The notes under the pieces are model-generated. The model did not search any database. It had not been told where the DNA came from and saw nothing but the letters and a program-made list of their open reading frames with translations. Both the position numbers and the translations under genes were made by a program. Of a stretch of 64,000 nt of DNA, positions 62,079-64,000 are shown piece by piece. Source of the stretch: Kappaphycus alvarezii (lineage: Eukaryota > Rhodophyta > Florideophyceae > Gigartinales > Solieriaceae); contig NADL03000784.1 of NCBI GenBank assembly GCA_002205965.3, positions 1,240,001 to 1,304,000 of the forward strand. Direction: 5' to 3'. The stretch's first letter is position 1; every line of letters starts with the position of its first letter.

Positions 62079-64000
62079 TTAAGCAATTTCCAAGACGCAA
62101 TCATCGGAAACATCATTTTAATTTCCTTTAATCGCCGATATGAGGACGTTTTTCAATTAGGACTCTTTGTTTAATTAATATTTCACGATAACGCGACCCT
62201 TCGCTTTGTATTTCATTTTGCAGTCTTTAAGAAAGTCATTGTATACCCCTCTTAATACCAAACTGGGCAAGTTTTACAGAAGATATTTAAGGCCCCTAAG
62301 GTACTGCATTAAAATTTTAGGACAAAATTAACAATATTTAGCATTTCATTCCAATTAAAAACTATTTCTCCTTAATTTCACGCATTTCACTTACATTTGT
62401 GCTACAAGTAGCTTGATTGTGAGAGGCTATAAAACTTGCCTTTTAAATGAGTATATGTTGCTTTACAGATTGATGTACCCTAAATACTTTGTTTTTTTGT
62501 GATCAGTAGTATCTTTTTGTGCTACGGCAATGTCGAATTCTCTTTTTGCTATCAGATTCGCATACTTCAGTTGCATTATTTCATTCTGTTTGATATAAGT
62601 ATAGGTTTAAATGCAGTGGATGTACCGTTAGCAACTGCGGCGAGTGCGATTGACGGTATAAAGCAATAGCGCATCATTTTGGATTCCAGCTTAGTGCATT
62701 CGCACTTATGGATAAATTTGAAAGTCAAGACCATCTAAGTCAGAAATTCATTTTTTCGAATTTCGTTCCATTACCCTGGTGGTTGTCACAAGTTACATCA
62801 GTTGAAACTTAATGATATATTTGTATCAAACCATACTTTAAGTTGAAAACCGCTGAGCTTCTGTCCAATCATTATATTGAAACAGATCATGTTTCTGTAC
62901 TTATTATGGGATGAGGCCGCCTTGTCCGCGTCCATACGGCTTTTTATGAAAATGAGACTTCGCCCTTTAATTAATTCAGATACATGATATTTTTCATGTA
63001 AAAGTCTGAGATAATATTTGAACTTCAGCCATTTAGAGTAGTTTATTACAGCTCAGCTTGTATTTGCTTTCTTTTTTAGGTAAAGTGAGCCGAGTTAAAA
63101 AATTTGAGTCATCAATCTGAGTTCTCAAGGACTTTAGCTGAGATTATTCTTGCCGACTTTCTTTGTGATTATAGTTCTCAGAAATTCCGTCAGTTCTTAA
63201 ATAATTCTACTAGTGAGGCTTTCTTTTTGTTTGAATTGAACACAAGTAGAACAATTTTGCTCCAAATCAAGAAATAAGATAGGTTTACTCTTAAGAAAAG
63301 GTGCAGTCTCTGCATGAAAGTTTTGGCTAAAGTTTGTGAGGTAGGCAGTCTCGAGACCTTCATCTTGATCTTTGTTGTCGTCCCGATTTGATGGAATGGT
63401 TCGGTATGGTACATGGAGTACAAGTGCTGGAAGATTTGCGATGCAAAGAACTGAAACTGGTTGCCGCCTTATATAGTCGATTGTTTTCTATTTTTTGTTG
63501 CCCCTGCATCGTTTGGATGTGAGTTTAAAATTTTTTCGTCATTTTTGCCAGTTCTCTATGCACATAAACCTTTTCAAAGTGGCACTGTTTCATCTGAGAA
63601 AAATTGGTCTCACTATCTACCATATTAAGTATTATGTCAGTTCGAGATACTTGTGGCGTCAGTTGTAAATGAGAGTCCAAAATCCGAAAAAAGAATCACA
63701 CTTCTAGACCATTATGTACTGCGAATTTAACACCTGACTCTTGAGAATAAAATGGTTTGAGTCAGAGACACCCCTAATACTATTTACACGCCTCATGTTT
63801 AGTATCTCGCAATTTTCCCGCTTCCCACCATTTCAGAGCCATCAACGACTCTTCGTCTCTCTCTATTCTTTGCATCACTACCATCCTGACCCTATCCTAT
63901 CATTTCCCCTTTAATTCGTGCGTTAATTATGAGCAAAAATTATTTTGAAATTGCGTATCTGTGGATTGAACATCTTTCCCCTTTATTTTACAAAATCCTC

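Larger units (their letters stand above)
50441..64000. other. long AT-rich tract, no gene seen
   Basis: All readings are under 100 codons. The more protein-like ones are at 53293-53787 (minus) and 54043-54407 (both strands), where GC is slightly higher, but none shows a family motif. I see no tRNA-like or rRNA-like sequence. Short repeats are listed separately at 56470, 57600 and 61992. Confidence 0.45.

Noticed and set aside
12091-64000. AT-rich tract as organelle-derived DNA
   Set aside because: No plastid or mitochondrial gene, rRNA or tRNA is recognisable in any frame. Nuclear transposon relics are scattered through it.

Overview
The window is eukaryotic, repeat-dominated DNA in which I see no convincing intact host protein gene, rRNA or tRNA. 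Every recognisable coding segment belongs to a transposable element, and all of them are interrupted. The element types are Ty3/gypsy, piggyBac, a LINE-like element with a restriction-like endonuclease, PIF/Harbinger with a Myb/SANT partner, and a MULE with SWIM and zinc-knuckle motifs. Together they fit an alga (red alga or stramenopile) or an oomycete better than an animal. I cannot name the species from sequence alone.

Region 1-12.1 kb has moderate GC by eye. It starts with a diverged tandem duplication (about 430-1420) whose first unit carries a palindromic, repeat-filled expansion (621-878). A small inverted-repeat element lies at 3170-3269. A minus-strand Ty3/gypsy retrotransposon follows (3991-12007) with two nearly identical LTRs of about 331 bp and a 4-bp target duplication. 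A 2.5-kb piggyBac element (7140-9639) is nested in its reverse transcriptase region, flanked by TTAA duplications. This order of events reads directly from the sequence: an old repeat was hit by the retrotransposon, which was then hit by piggyBac.

Region 12.1-64 kb is strongly AT-rich with dense stop codons. Recognisable coding relics stand out as islands. They are a LINE-like RT plus endonuclease (16.83-19.26 kb, minus), a second endonuclease-only copy of the same broad type (23.78-24.43 kb, minus), and a PIF/Harbinger element (25.37-28.38 kb) with convergent transposase and Myb/SANT genes. A MULE (33.43-35.64 kb, minus) and two or three unidentified coding-like relics (41.96-44.45, 46.96-47.5 and 49.97-50.44 kb) complete the list. 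The last 13 kb hold no gene I can support, only short inverted and tandem repeats.

The elements do not form a pathway. The main themes are nesting, small palindromes, and decay in which several relics keep one reading frame through multiple stops. The best points for a second look are the palindromic CGTCATGCGG array near the left end, the piggyBac nest, and the Harbinger relic whose third catalytic motif appears twice.
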